NCBI GenBank assembly: GCA_030015575.1
Contig: CM057338.1
Coordinates: 829,428,353 to 829,492,352, forward strand
Direction: 5' to 3'
DNA length: 64,000 nt
DNA from: Agapanthus africanus
Taxonomy: Eukaryota > Streptophyta > Magnoliopsida > Asparagales > Amaryllidaceae
Numbering within the stretch: position 1 is the stretch's first letter; each line of letters starts with the position of its first letter. The translations under genes and the position numbers were made by a program. The notes beneath the pieces are model-generated. The model saw only the letters and a program-made list of their open reading frames with translations. It did no database searches and was not told the origin of the DNA. This document shows, piece by piece, positions 21,220-32,525 of the stretch.

Positions 21220-24200
21220 ATGGCCGGTAAGAATATGAAGATGTACCAAAGACGTGCGGACAAAGCCGCTATGCGTAGAGTGATAAGAGGATTGCTGGAA
21301 AATCAGAAGAGACGGACCGAGCTGAAATCGGCATCTGCACTGAACCAAACGTCCGTACGTAGAAGTGTTCCGGTGAACAGACGCAGCATAGCACCAATGA
21401 AGAAAACAATTGTGGTTGATCGAAGATGGAGCGTGATTTGTGACTACTGCTATTTACCTGGGCACGTGCAGAGGGAATGTCGAAGGAGGCAGGGACTCTG
21501 TTTTGGTTGTGGAGCGGCAGATCACGCCGTTAGTGCTTGTCCGTCGAAGTTTCGTACAAAGGATGATATTCAGAAACCTCCGCATAGACCGTTTCAGGGA
21601 CAGAAGCAGCTGACTCAAGGACCTAATCAGGCTCGAGCTTTTACCTTGACAGCTAAGGAAGCTAAGGCGTCAGGAAAAGTTGTTTCAGGTACTTTACTCG
21701 TTCATGGTTTTCCCGAATTGGCGTTATTTGATTCTGGTGTATCCCATTGTTTTATGTCATCCAAGTTTATAACTACGCACTCGATTGACTACACGACCCT
21801 GTCTAGTTTCTGGGACATACACACTGGGAATTGGAAAATCATAGCTAGTAGGGAATGTAAAGATGGTACAGTTGTTGTGTGCGGACGGGAGCTTTTTGCA
21901 GATTTCTTGGTGATTGATACGGGCAGCTACGAAGTCGTCTTGGGAATGGATTTTCTTGGCACTTTCCATGCTCACATTGATTGTAGGGCAAAGAAAGTAA
22001 TTTTCCAGATTCCCGGACATCCCGAATTTACCTTCACTGGAGGAAGCAGTTCTGTCGGGCCAGTCGAGTTAAGGGCTAGGCTGACAAACAATACTCTTGC
22101 AGCAATGGAAGTTGATAATAGTGAAGAGCCGGCGGTTGTTCGTGATTTTATGGATGTGTTTGAAGATATATCGGGTTTACCGCCGAAGCGAGACGTGGAA
22201 TTCGCAATTGATCTTATTCCTGGTGCAGCGCCGGTATCCAAAGCGTATTATCCTATGGCACCAGTAGAGTTGGAAGAAGTCAAAAAACAGGTTGCTGAAT
22301 TGCTTGAGAAGGGTTGGATTCGAAGCAGTAACTCGCCTTGGGGAGCTCCAGTTCTTCTAGTAAAGAAGAAGAATGGCACAAGAAGGATGTGCATCGACTA
22401 TCGAGAATTAAACCGGGTGACTATTAAGAACAAGTACCCTATCCCTCGCATTGGAGAACTTTTTGAGCAGCTTAGTGGTGCGAGGGTATTCTCAAAGCTG
22501 GATCTGCGATCCGGATATCATCAGGTCCGAGTGAAAGCAGAAGATATTTGCAAGACGGCGTTCCGAACTCGGTATGGACATTACGAGTACTTAGTGATGC
22601 CCTTCGGAGTAACGAATGCGCCGGCAGTATTCATGGACTTGATGAACCGAATCTTTTCACCTTTCTTGGACCAGTTTATTGTGGTATTCATTGACGATAT
22701 TCTGGTTTACTCGAAGAGTTTTGAGGAGCACGCTGAGCATTTGAAGATCGCACTATAGACGTTGAGACTGGAGAAGCTTTATGCGAAGATGAGTAAGTGC
22801 GAGTTTTGGCTGGAGGAAGTAACGTTTTTAGGGCATGTTGTGTCTGGCGATGGAATTGTCGTCGATCCAGAAAAGATTGCAGCAGTTTGAGATTGGCCAA
22901 TTCCAAAGAGTGTTGCTGAGATAAGAAGTTTCCTTGGATTGGCCGGATAGTACAGAAAATTTATGGAGAACTTTGCTCGTTTGGCGGAGCCGTTGACCAA
23001 GCTTACGCGCAAGGAGGTACCTTTTGTATGGACGGACAAATGTGCGTTAGCTTTTGAGACGTTGAAGCAGAAGTTGATAACCGCCCCTATTCTGACCGTG
23101 CCAGACAATTCCGGAGGAGTGGTGATTCACAGCGACGCATCTGGGAAAGGATTGGGATGTGTTTTGATATGGCATGGTAAGGTTGTAGCGTACGCATCGA
23201 GACAGCTGAAGACCCATGAGAAGAATTACCCAACGCACGACTTGGAGCTTGCGGCAGTGATTTTCGCGTTGAAGATTTGGAGACATTACCTTTTAGGCGA
23301 AAGGGTCAAATTTTTCACTGATCATAAGAGCTTGAAGTATGTATTCACACAGAAGGAGCTTAATATGAGGCAGCGTAGATGGTTGGAGCTGATGGCTGAC
23401 TATGATCTTGATCTTAAGTACCATCCGGGGAAGGTTAATGTCGTGCCGGATGCGCTTAGTCGGTTACCAGAAATTCAGGTGTTAACTACGCAGAAGGAGC
23501 TCGTTGAAGATTTTCGAAGATTTGACTTGGAGGTTATGCTACCACGTTCTACAGGACAGTTGATGCAGCTGCAAGTACATTCGTCATTGATCGAGAATAT
23601 TAAAGCAGCACAATCGCAGGATCCTAGACTGCAAAAGTTTCGAGAGCAGGTTGAAGCCGGACTACGAACAGATTTACTGATCCACAAAGATGGTTCGTTG
23701 AGGTATGGTAGCCGTTTGTGTGTGCCAAAGGGGGGTATTCGTGAAGAGTTTATGAAGGAGGCACACAGTTCAGCTTATTCTGTACATCCAGGAGGCACAA
23801 AGATGTACCGAGATATTCGACGGCATTTCTGGTAGGAAGGCATGAGGCGGGAGATTGCTCGCTTTGTGGCAAAGTGCTTGGTGTGTCAGCAAGTTAAGGC
23901 TGAACATCAAAGGGTTGCTGGTTTATTGCAGCCACTTCCAATTCCTCAGTGGAAGTGGGAACATATAACCATGGATTTCGTGACGGCTTTACCGCGGAGT
24001 CCAAAAGGCAACAATACAGTATGGGTGATTATTGATCGGTTGACCAAGGAAGCTTACTTTATTCCTTTTCGGGTTGGTCAATCAACAGAAACTTTGGTGG
24101 AGCAGTACATGCAAGAGATTGTAAGGTTGCATGGAGTACCGGTGAGCATTGGGTCCGATCGGGACACTCGGTTCTTATCACACTCCTGGAGGAGTTTACA

Positions 24201-24687
24201 GGAAAGTTTGGGGACTCGATTGAAGTTTAGCACAGCTTATCATCCTCAAACTGATGGCCAGTCGGAGAGAACAATCCAAACTCTTGAAGATATGTTGAGA
24301 GCATGCATGTTGGACTTTAAGGGTTCATGGGAGGATCATCTACATTTGATGGAGTTTTCTTACAACAACAGTTTTCAGGCAACTATCCAGATGGCTCCGT
24401 TTGAAGCTTTGTATGGTCATAAGTGTCGTTCACCTGTTTGTTGGGATGATGTCGGTGAACGAAGATTATTGGGACCAGATTTGGTTGTGCAGACAGTTGA
24501 GAAGGTTAACACTATCAGAAATCATATGAAGGCAGCTCAAGACCGACAGAAGAGTTGGGCAGACATGTCAAGAAGACCTCTAGAGTTCGCCGTGGGTGAT
24601 TTGGTATTCTTGAAGATATCACCGACTAGAGGGGTGATTCGTTTTGGGAGTCGAGGAAAGCTTAGTCCTCGATTCGTTGGACCCTTT
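21220..24687 (+). pseudogene. gag-pol: E2 gag-pol, 5' part, single frame with four stops
   Basis: One frame from ATG 21220 to the element A insertion, 1,156 codons. Residues 1-73 are basic with no capsid domain. Two zinc knuckles follow: [14 protein letters not shown] (74-87) and [14 protein letters not shown] (94-107). Protease active site DSG is at 171-173. Reverse transcriptase has IDYRELNR and FIDD (490-493). RNase H has [10 protein letters not shown]. Integrase has an HHCC finger broken by a stop, then MDFVTALPR, GSDRDTRF and GQSERTIQ. Stops at 22756 (TAG, likely CAG), 22888 (TGA, likely CGA), 22948 (TAG, a Tyr codon) and 23833 (TAG, likely TGG). No frameshift is seen. The frame ends at GGA CCC TTT where element A inserted and resumes at 34648. 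Confidence 0.9.
24683..24687 (+). repeat. Element A target-site duplication, left (CCTTT)
   Basis: CCTTT precedes the LTR start TGTAAGTCC and recurs at 34643-34647 after the other LTR. Taking out A plus one copy rejoins the E2 integrase reading frame exactly. Confidence 0.93.
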
Positions 24688-26803
24688 TGTAAGTCCGCGG
24701 GGGCGTCCCGGCCGTCGATCCGACGCCGGAAGCGCGGAAACAAAAACTTTGCAAACTAGCAAACCGGCACCACCGCGCACTTTTAACCCAGATCGGGCCA
24801 TTAACCTAGCTACTAGCAAACAAGAAAAGAGTAGAGAAGCTATACCAAGCGATCCGTGTCCTTCGGTCTTCGTCTCCACTCCAATCTCCCGCGGAATCTC
24901 CGTCCGTCAACTCCTCATCGGAAAGGCACCACGTAGCCGGGTTCGTATACGGGCTCCTGCCTCTGGACCGAGGCAACTCGGGCGCGAAATTGGCTAGCCG
25001 ACGCGTCCAAGATTTGCTGTAGGCAAGTGTAGAAACCATGTCTCTTTGGGGTCAAGAAGTTGCCATGGATGATATGGAGGTGAAGAAATCAACTATGGAA
25101 GTGAGCTTAGGAATTTGGTAGCATGAAAAATGAGATGAAACATTTTTCCCTCACTCAAATAAACCTCTCTCTCTCGCCCAAGAATAATGGCCGGCCCCTC
25201 CAAAGAAAATGGTGGTCATGGAAAAAATGAATCCATGGAATAATCATATACAAGAGAAGAAAAGGTATATTCATCAAATGAAAATGGTCACACCCGTTTC
25301 TTTTCTCATCAAATCAAACAACCATCATATGAAAAGCAATGAAATGGACAAGAAAAGCATCTCATGATGAAGAGGCCACAAATATGCAAGAAACTCCTCC
25401 ACAAAATGTTATTTGCAAACCGCAAATAACACCCTCCTACGGAAAGTCCGGCCGTGAAGGAATAAAAGAAAACCGGCCGGAACGGAATGCAAACTGGCAA
25501 CTTCAGAAAACTGATCCCGTAATAAATTACAGGAAAACCCCGCTACTGCAAATACACGCCCGCATTTGTATTCCTACTGAACACAAATGCAAAGAGACAA
25601 AACTACACTATCTAATACTAGGATCCGGCTTAAGCCAAAGCCGGCTAGTAAAATCCGTCCGATCACGATCCGTGCAATACCGCACGTATCTGATCGAACC
25701 CTGCCATATCTCCATATGGCCTCTACAGCGTTTCACCCGAAACTTGAGTAACTGTGTGTGGTGGACTCTAAAGACTCGCCAATACTATGGCTGTGGATTT
25801 AACCACTAGCACGTCAGAGGTATAAGCCAATACGTGACGGGCTACCAGGTATTGACCAAAAGGGACGTCGATGAGCGAACTCATCCTGACACCCTACTGA
25901 GCCTGTCAGTGACAATATCCGTACAGTCTGGTCCGTTCGTCTATGAGTATCGCATGGCGGGCCTAGGGGATTGGTAAAAGTCAGACCCCCAATAGCGGTA
26001 CAAGTCGTGTCGGAGTGTAGCCCAGAACACCCTGAGATACTATTGGAATACCTACCAGCAAATCTCCTGCCTTGGCCAAGGACTTTTCATGTTCTGGCTC
26101 TCGTAGACACAGTGCGACCTCACCCCCAATACCGGGAGAGACGAACCCCTGCAGATCCGCTCACTGCCTCCATGTGGCTCGGGACTGTACCCAACTAAAA
26201 CCTGTTTGCATGTCTCCTTTGAGCGTGGTAGGGTAGTAATCAAAGCACAGTGGGAACTCACACGAGACAAATGACGATCTCAGGTCGATGAACTAACCTG
26301 TACACATGTCACCAGGGAACTGCTATCTGACGTCTGGTATAATCCCAACTAGCAGGTTCCCGGCAAGTCATGTCCGGTGTACTCATAACCCAATGAGCAC
26401 CTGTATACATCTTAGGTGAACCAACTGACACCAGTGGCTTGTGAGACCGGCCACCGCCCCTCGTCGGGGTCTCAACTGTATACACTAGTCTACTCTGGAG
26501 AATCGATGCCCTGTCTCGAAACTCCCACGACTAGGGACCATTTAAGGATGTGCTTATAGACTCCAGCTCTCACGTATATGATCGCCCTCATACTGCTGGA
26601 AGTCAAGCAAGAATCCTAGGGGCTCTATCAAAGTGCAATAGTGACTCGTAAGGTCACCTAAAGCAGTACACGATGATAAAGATAAACCAGATAGCATACT
26701 ATCATCTTGAGTAAGACTGTCCTACCGGGATAGGTCCCCCCTCAATCATTGCAATCACGTGCCTGTGATCCAATAATTGACTCTGAGGGCTCTATCTCCA
26801 ACA
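24688..26803 (-). mobile_element. Element A LTR, left copy (3' LTR in sense)
   Basis: Ends TGTAAG...CCAACA in window orientation. A 156-codon frame at 25339-25809, antisense to the element, is open here and in the other LTR (33179-33649), but it has no known domain and its survival is expected for two young copies. Segments near 25930-26000 (gtacagtctggtccgttcg, ggcctaggg, gtcgtgtcgga) match the LTRs of B and C. Confidence 0.92.
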
Positions 26804-26818
26804 ATCTCCCACTTGCAC
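26804..26818 (-). other. Element A polypurine tract
   Basis: The minus strand reads GTGCAAGTGGGAGAT directly before the LTR start TGTTGG, the hallmark junction of Angela/BARE-type elements. Confidence 0.88.
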
Positions 26819-28960
26819 TCAAGGCTAATTATTGCGATGTCGCATACTCACAGCTCGTGTGATACCGAACACCCAACTCCTCTACTGGACAGTCTCACAA
26901 AGCCCGTTTGCGAAACTATTGCGTTCGAGGAATAGCCTCAGTGAATGGATCCGCTCTGATGTTTCTTTCTATGTCTCTCTATATCTCAAGTTCGCGGAGA
27001 AAGCCATCTCCCGAAATGAGCAATACCTGTCTTAGAATGTCTAGATGTCTGATGGGACCTAGCTCAAAAATGAACTCCAAATCCAAACTTCTTAGACTGT
27101 ATCGTCAACTGAACTTAATCAATATCCTGCGCCATGCCTTCCCTCAGTATCTGCTTGGACCAGCTGTCCAAACTACTGCCCCTCGTCAGAGGGAAAACTA
27201 TAACTCTGACAGTCACTCTGCCATCCAGGTCACCGTGGAAGCCTGGAATGATAACCGTCTCCTAAAGGAGGCTGCCGTTATCAATTCCCTAGAACATCAA
27301 CTTATGTTCTAGAAATGCTTCCGATTGTTTCTCCAGGATTGGATCAATATCAACTTATTGCACCTACTGCAAGAACAATATCTGGTGTGGTACTTGACAT
27401 CTCATGATTGACTCAATTGTCTAAGCAAGTGATCTGCCAATCATGCACATCTCTCTCCCCTTTAGTCTGTAAGACACCTCTAGAGAGGGTGACTCCATCA
27501 CCTGCAGGTATACTACCGTGCCAGGAGTCGTCCATTCTAAATACTCTTAGAATACTGTCTAAGTACCCAGATTGGGAAACCACCCAAATCTAGATCTAAA
27601 ACCATAGATCTAGTAACCAGAATGTCTGATATAATATCCAAGTCCTATGTGGAGAAACCACTGTGTGACGACCAAAGTATAACCGATCGTAGTATAGGAA
27701 TATCACTTCCTACTCTGTGTATGTCATCCAAATACCAGGACATCACACCCTACTACCTTCTCAACAGATCCATCCCCTATTCTGATGAAGTCAAACCTAT
27801 GACTGTCACATCAGAAATAGATGATCTATCTCCGCTATATCTGCTTTAGTCTATAAATAGACATAAGCCTGATGTCCACCAATGCTTCCGCTGCTCCCAC
27901 TGACTACGACAACCCTCTGGCAGAGTCATACAGACGTGCACTTCTAAAGCTAGTTTAGAACGACGCTATACTCATCCTCCTGCCCGGTCTCATAGTCTGG
28001 AGCAACAGCAATGGTAAGTCTGGGTAAACAAGAACCTCCCTGCCACTGTCCTTGAGCATACTGAAGTACCTCTCGGGTGCCTGAGGTTACCCACCATATC
28101 TGCGGAGTGGCCAATGGAATGTCAAACCAGATTGAATCTTTGGGTTCTTATTAAATCTTCAGTAATCGTTTGCGGTTCTGGAATCACTTCCAGTTCTACC
28201 ATACTCCCACTACTGTTTTCTGAAAAAATCCAATTTTATTAAAACTGTGGCGAGTCAAGAACAATATCATAATTGATCTTCCAGATGGTAGAAAGTCAAC
28301 CCTCGTCATAGCCCGGGTCAACCCACAAACAGCCATTATAGAAACGTGCCTTGAGTTATCCAGAGTCTGGCTTTAAGCATAAGCCGGACAACTCCCCGTA
28401 CCTCAACAATGTCAAGATATGAACTGTTCTATATCCAATATAGAAACAGAGGCACTGATTTAATTGAACCAGATTCAAATCATGCAGCTGTCTCCAGTGC
28501 ATGTCAACTAAATGGAAGGAGGCAGATCAGCGTTACTCAACTTAGGAGTACTTCCAATTATGAGTAACCTTAAAGAGAAGCAAGTTCTCTTAATCATTAC
28601 TATCATCTGAATACCATACACAAGTATCTACATCTTCGATCACCTTGAAGAATCCTGATACTTGCAACATCTGGTTCTCTACTTTATTCTTATACCTATA
28701 ACTCCTCAAAACTTAGACCTTGCATTTCAACGAAACACATATCTAAGAACTAGAGAAGTCATAAGTAAACAGAATATAGTACGAGGACCAACTCCTCTGT
28801 CCTAATGGACACTGGACAATATACAATATTCTGTATAAGTTCCCTGAGTCTAGTGACTCATTCCCTGTGTGTCGTAGGTTGAAAACTGTACTATGCTTAT
28901 GAAGAATTACACCGCTGTTCAATGCTCCTAACCTAACCATCCACTGATATAGGTAAATGT
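26819..28960 (-). pseudogene. pol: Element A pol relic (RNase H, RT, integrase traces)
   Basis: No frame is readable, but nucleotide similarity to the pol of B and C in the same order shows the origin. The stretch gtgaatggatccgctctg near 26941 matches the RNase H region of C (52970). Sequence near 27640-27870 (tatgtggagaaaccac, tgtatgtcatccaa) matches the RT region at 53461-53530. The stretch ccgctgctcccactgactac near 27890 matches 53700. A trace near 28750 matches integrase at 54725. Frames on either strand here are chance. Confidence 0.65.
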
Positions 28961-29401
28961 CATAGACATAATTTCAAAAGGTATATCTCACTCTATAAAA
29001 ATAGACGTACAGATATATCAATTTAAAATTGGTGCATAACAACGGATATTCAAAACCAAATATTTGCCGTCCGGCAAACAACCCAGGTGAGTTCCTCCAA
29101 TATCACCAATTACAACGAATTCCAATATAATGAGGATGATCACCTAATTCCCAATAACTTACTCCTACTCATCACCTGTAAAACCATACAGATGTGAGAA
29201 TCAAACCTGGTAAATACATACCCTGGAGCAAGTATCTAATTGGGAAATCAGTTTTCTATTAACAGTACACAGTGAAACTGAAACATTGAAATGTTTCGTA
29301 GGGGTATCCGGGTATTCCTAGTAATGCCTCTTCCATTATCCAGATTCACAACTGTAACCATATATCTCTTTGCCACCTCTCCAAATCCCTTTATATGTCT
29401 T

Positions 29402-30110
29402 TAGTCATTACCTTCTGTACACCCCTTTAGGCCAAATGGTTTTCTTCCTTCCCTACCGTTCGGCACCAGCCTATGGTTTGGAAGAAGACTATCCAATAAG
29501 CATAATGGGTGTACTGTCCTAATCCTAGGAGCACTCGCAATGCGAGAGAAGGTGAAGATAAAAGACAACCGAATGAACCTTATTCCTATTTCTCCTGAAC
29601 CAGGATCCATCCCCGAACTGGAACAAGTTCCTTTCGAGTTCGTATATAACCATACGATGGATTATCCAATAAACTTGGGATCTTCGTAGTGATACGGAGT
29701 GTCCTGGAGAAATACAAAGGTGATCTAGGATTGGCGAAGAAATATTTGGTTTGGTCGTGAATAGCAGTCGCAATTTACTTTGCCCTCTTACTAATCCCTT
29801 TCTTTGTCTTTACTTAATACCTTCTGTACACCGTTTAGGCTAATTGGTTTTCTTCATTCCCTACCGGTCGGCACCTGCCTATGGTTTGGAAGAAGACTAT
29901 CCAATTTGCGTAATAGGTGTACTACTCCTAAACCAAGGAGTACTCGCAACCAGAGAGAAGGTAAAAAGAAAAAGACAACTGAATAGTCCTATTCGTTTTC
30001 TCCAGAACCAGAAACCATCCTCGAATTCCTTCGAGTTCGTATATAACCATACGATGGTTTTGTCCAATGGAGGTGGACGTTCGTAGTAATACGGGGTGTC
30101 CTGGAGAAAA
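29402..30110. repeat. Tandem duplication, about 409-bp offset, in element A body
   Basis: ccttctgtacacc occurs at 29411 and 29820. The two units stay alignable (roughly 80 % by eye) through tatggtttggaagaagac, gtgtact and tcgtatataaccatacgatgg to the end gtgtcctggaga. Each unit has a minus-strand frame with similar wording (HRMVIYELE), but both are short and differ in frame elsewhere. I do not recognise the sequence. I did not see it in element C. Confidence 0.8.
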
Positions 30111-30535
30111 GGGTAAAAGTAGGAGTGGCAATGAGGTTTGCAACTCTGACAATCCAAAAGCCAGTGTTAAGAAGGTTCGGTCAACTTGGTCACTGAGTCA
30201 TAGTCTAGGGTCGGGTCAATGGTCGCTGCCAAAGAGAGAGAGAAAAGAAACACTCAGCGTGCACTCTAACCTAGATCAGAATGGTTATCACTTTATTTAA
30301 TCTGGAAACCTCCCACTGTAACGTCAAATTCTTCCCCAAACCTGAAAGAAGAATTAGTCGGGATCACCCGAGGAGTAAACCAACTCATCAGTGGGAATCG
30401 GGATCCAACTATCATCGCATGATAATGTGACAGAATCCGCTCACGTTATCACACTCCAGAAGGTATGCGCATGCTGGCAAGTTTCAGTTCTTTTGAAACT
30501 CCCGATGTGGATTTTTGCCCCATGCTCTTATGACC

Positions 30536-30727
30536 TTGACTTTGGCCAACATATCATAAGTCATATGTCAAGTTCTACCCGTCATTGTCCAGGTTAATTT
30601 GAACCCACCCATACATACCCTTGACTTTGGCCAAAATAGTAGTACGACTGTCCCAAACCAACGTATCTATCTATGCTGCATATGAATACCCAACAACTAC
30701 CAAACACCGTGCCTTGACTTTGGCCAA
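30536..30727. repeat. Threefold TTGACTTTGGCCAA motif in element A leader
   Basis: CCTTGACTTTGGCCAA occurs at 30536, 30621 and 30714 (start of TTGAC), spaced 85 and 93 bp. Element C has CCTTGACTGAGTCAA at the same three places, spaced 82 and 92. Flanking words such as acccaccc and the final pyrimidine-rich run match. Confidence 0.75.
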
Positions 30728-30871
30728 CATACACAGCTTGAATACTATTGACTATCCATATGAAACGACGGAGGGCTACGAATGGTTTCTGGCGAAAACC
30801 TTTAACGTAATGAACTTGATATCGTTGAAGGAACTGATAGCTTTATAAAAATATAGTGATGAAAACCTTTG

Positions 30872-31110
30872 CTAAAGAGGTCACTCCCGGTGAAGGGATC
30901 TCGGCTCTTTCCCCGTAGAATGAGGTGTAGGATATTCCAACTGAATACCACGATGCAAAGCAAAAGTAATCGACTATAGTGAAGTTATTGCCCTGACGCA
31001 AACTTCTGTCCAAGGGGTCACTCCCGGTGAAGGGATCTCGGCCCTTGCCTCGTCGACTGAGGAGCAGGATATTCCAACTGAATACCACGATGCAAAACAA
31101 AAGTGAACGT
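30872..31110. repeat. Paired gtcactcccggtgaaggg repeat in element A leader
   Basis: Two similar units include gtcactcccggtgaaggg starting at 30880 and 31017 (offset 137), each followed by tcggcyctt, gaggtgtaggat-like and gaataccacgatgcaaa sequence. Element C has the same pair at 56415 and 56561. Confidence 0.75.
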
Positions 31111-31997
31111 ACTTGCAATAACAGCTTTTTGAAAAATACTCCAACAACATCAGAATAGGTTTGTTTATCTTGCATTGATCCGAATCAACGCAGTCCCATC
31201 AATTGATCACACCATAAAGAACGAAAATAATGATGTACGTATATGCCACCCGCATTCGCCACTGGGTCCCGTCATCACCCGTTAGGTTAGCTAACTAACG
31301 ACAGAGCGGGGACTGGACTAGCGCGGATGCAAAACATATACAACATCTACTAGTATATATACAATATATAATTTTCGCTCAAGGCGTGATAAAATGCAAC
31401 ATCACAGAAATGTAATCAGCATCACAGAACAATACAGATATCTGGGATCCCCGGGTTTCATAGAGCCGCTACTGAAACCCAACGTTCCCCTGGTCGTGTG
31501 GATAGCCTGTGCAATGAAATCCTAGACCCCTACGGGTGCGGCAAGTTACCCGCCAAAACCTAAAGCGAGGCAGCCCCCTTTAGCGACGTGAATGGACCAC
31601 CCAGCACTTCACGGAATCCGGTAATTTGGGCACCCCTCCTGGGTCAACCCTATACCCTCTACGAGTGCAGCGAATAGCCCGCCAATTCTAGAGTGAAGCC
31701 CCCTCCGTCTCAACGCCATGAGATGCGGGCTCGTTGCCTTCTAGAACCCGGCTACCCGTGCACCCTTCCGCGGGGTAATCCTAGTACAAAAAGTAAAATA
31801 TACATACAACGGGTACATCGACCGCAACCTGGTCGTGCCCCAAAAGAATAATACAAACAGGCAGTGACGGCAGTCCACATGTCGGACGCTCGCCCCGCAA
31901 TATCAAATGTATATATAAAACAAAACTGTACTAATATTGCATCCAGGCTATCCCCCACGACCAATCCGCAATATCACAGCACAACACAGAACATCAA

Positions 31998-32075
31998 CGT
32001 GAATGTCACGTTCGCAAATCCGTCTAACCGGGCTATAGCAGTTAGACAGGATTTACCGATCAAGTGACATTCACG
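31998..32075. repeat. Inverted repeat in element A leader
   Basis: CGTGAATGTCAC (31998-32009) pairs perfectly with GTGACATTCACG (32064-32075) across 54 nt. The matching place of element C (57294-57371) keeps a stem with different bases. The left flank (catcaacgt) and right flank (ggtcRcaga) match, so the sites are homologous. Confidence 0.7.
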
Positions 32076-32264
32076 GTCGCAGATATAATGTAAATACTGT
32101 GAACTAGCATGTTTAAAATATCCGATCGACCAAATTTTATCAAGTGGGCCCCAAGCAGTACTGTAGCACTTACAGAAAATCTGGGCCCAAAAAGAATATC
32201 CCAAAACCCCTATTTCCAACCCAAAAGCCTACTGTTAAAATTTGGTGCGACGAATAGTAAAAAG

Positions 32265-32313
32265 CGCGGCGGAACCGCGGCCCAAGCATGGGTTTGGCCA
32301 CGGTTCCGCGGCG
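32265..32313. repeat. GC-rich hairpin, copy 2 (element A leader)
   Basis: CGCGGCGGAACCGCGGC (32265-32281) pairs with GCCACGGTTCCGCGGCG (32297-32313), 15 of 17 positions, with a 15-nt loop. It lies about 200 nt downstream of the primer site in the sense direction. Confidence 0.78.
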
Positions 32314-32506
32314 GTATGGAGGGATCTCGCGACCAAATTTTCACAGATTTCTTAGATTTTCATGCACAGTATTCTGAAAGAACCTGAAAAATTTTTAGAG
32401 CTGAAAAAATTTCGACAGAGAACACATGTGCATACAAAATACGGTTTTTAGGGAATTTTGTTCGATCAAGTACTAAACATACTAGAGCAAGCTAGGTTAG
32501 GTTAAC

Positions 32507-32524
32507 GGCGTGGCTCTGATACCA
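32507..32524 (-). other. Element A primer-binding site
   Basis: The minus strand reads TGGTATCAGAGCCACGCC one base after the end of the 5' LTR (which begins at 32526 in window terms). It is the initiator Met tRNA complement. Confidence 0.88.
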
Positions 32525-32525
32525 A

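Noticed and set aside
25339-25809. 156-codon + strand frame, intact in both LTRs of element A (also 33179-33649)
   Set aside because: It is antisense to the element, has no known domain, and survival in two copies about 1.7 % apart is expected by chance. A search of distant LTR relatives for conservation would be needed to revive it.
26832-27849. Several + strand frames (67-134 codons) in element A
   Set aside because: They lie antisense to the copia pol relic; their order mirrors RNase H and RT of elements B and C on the other strand.
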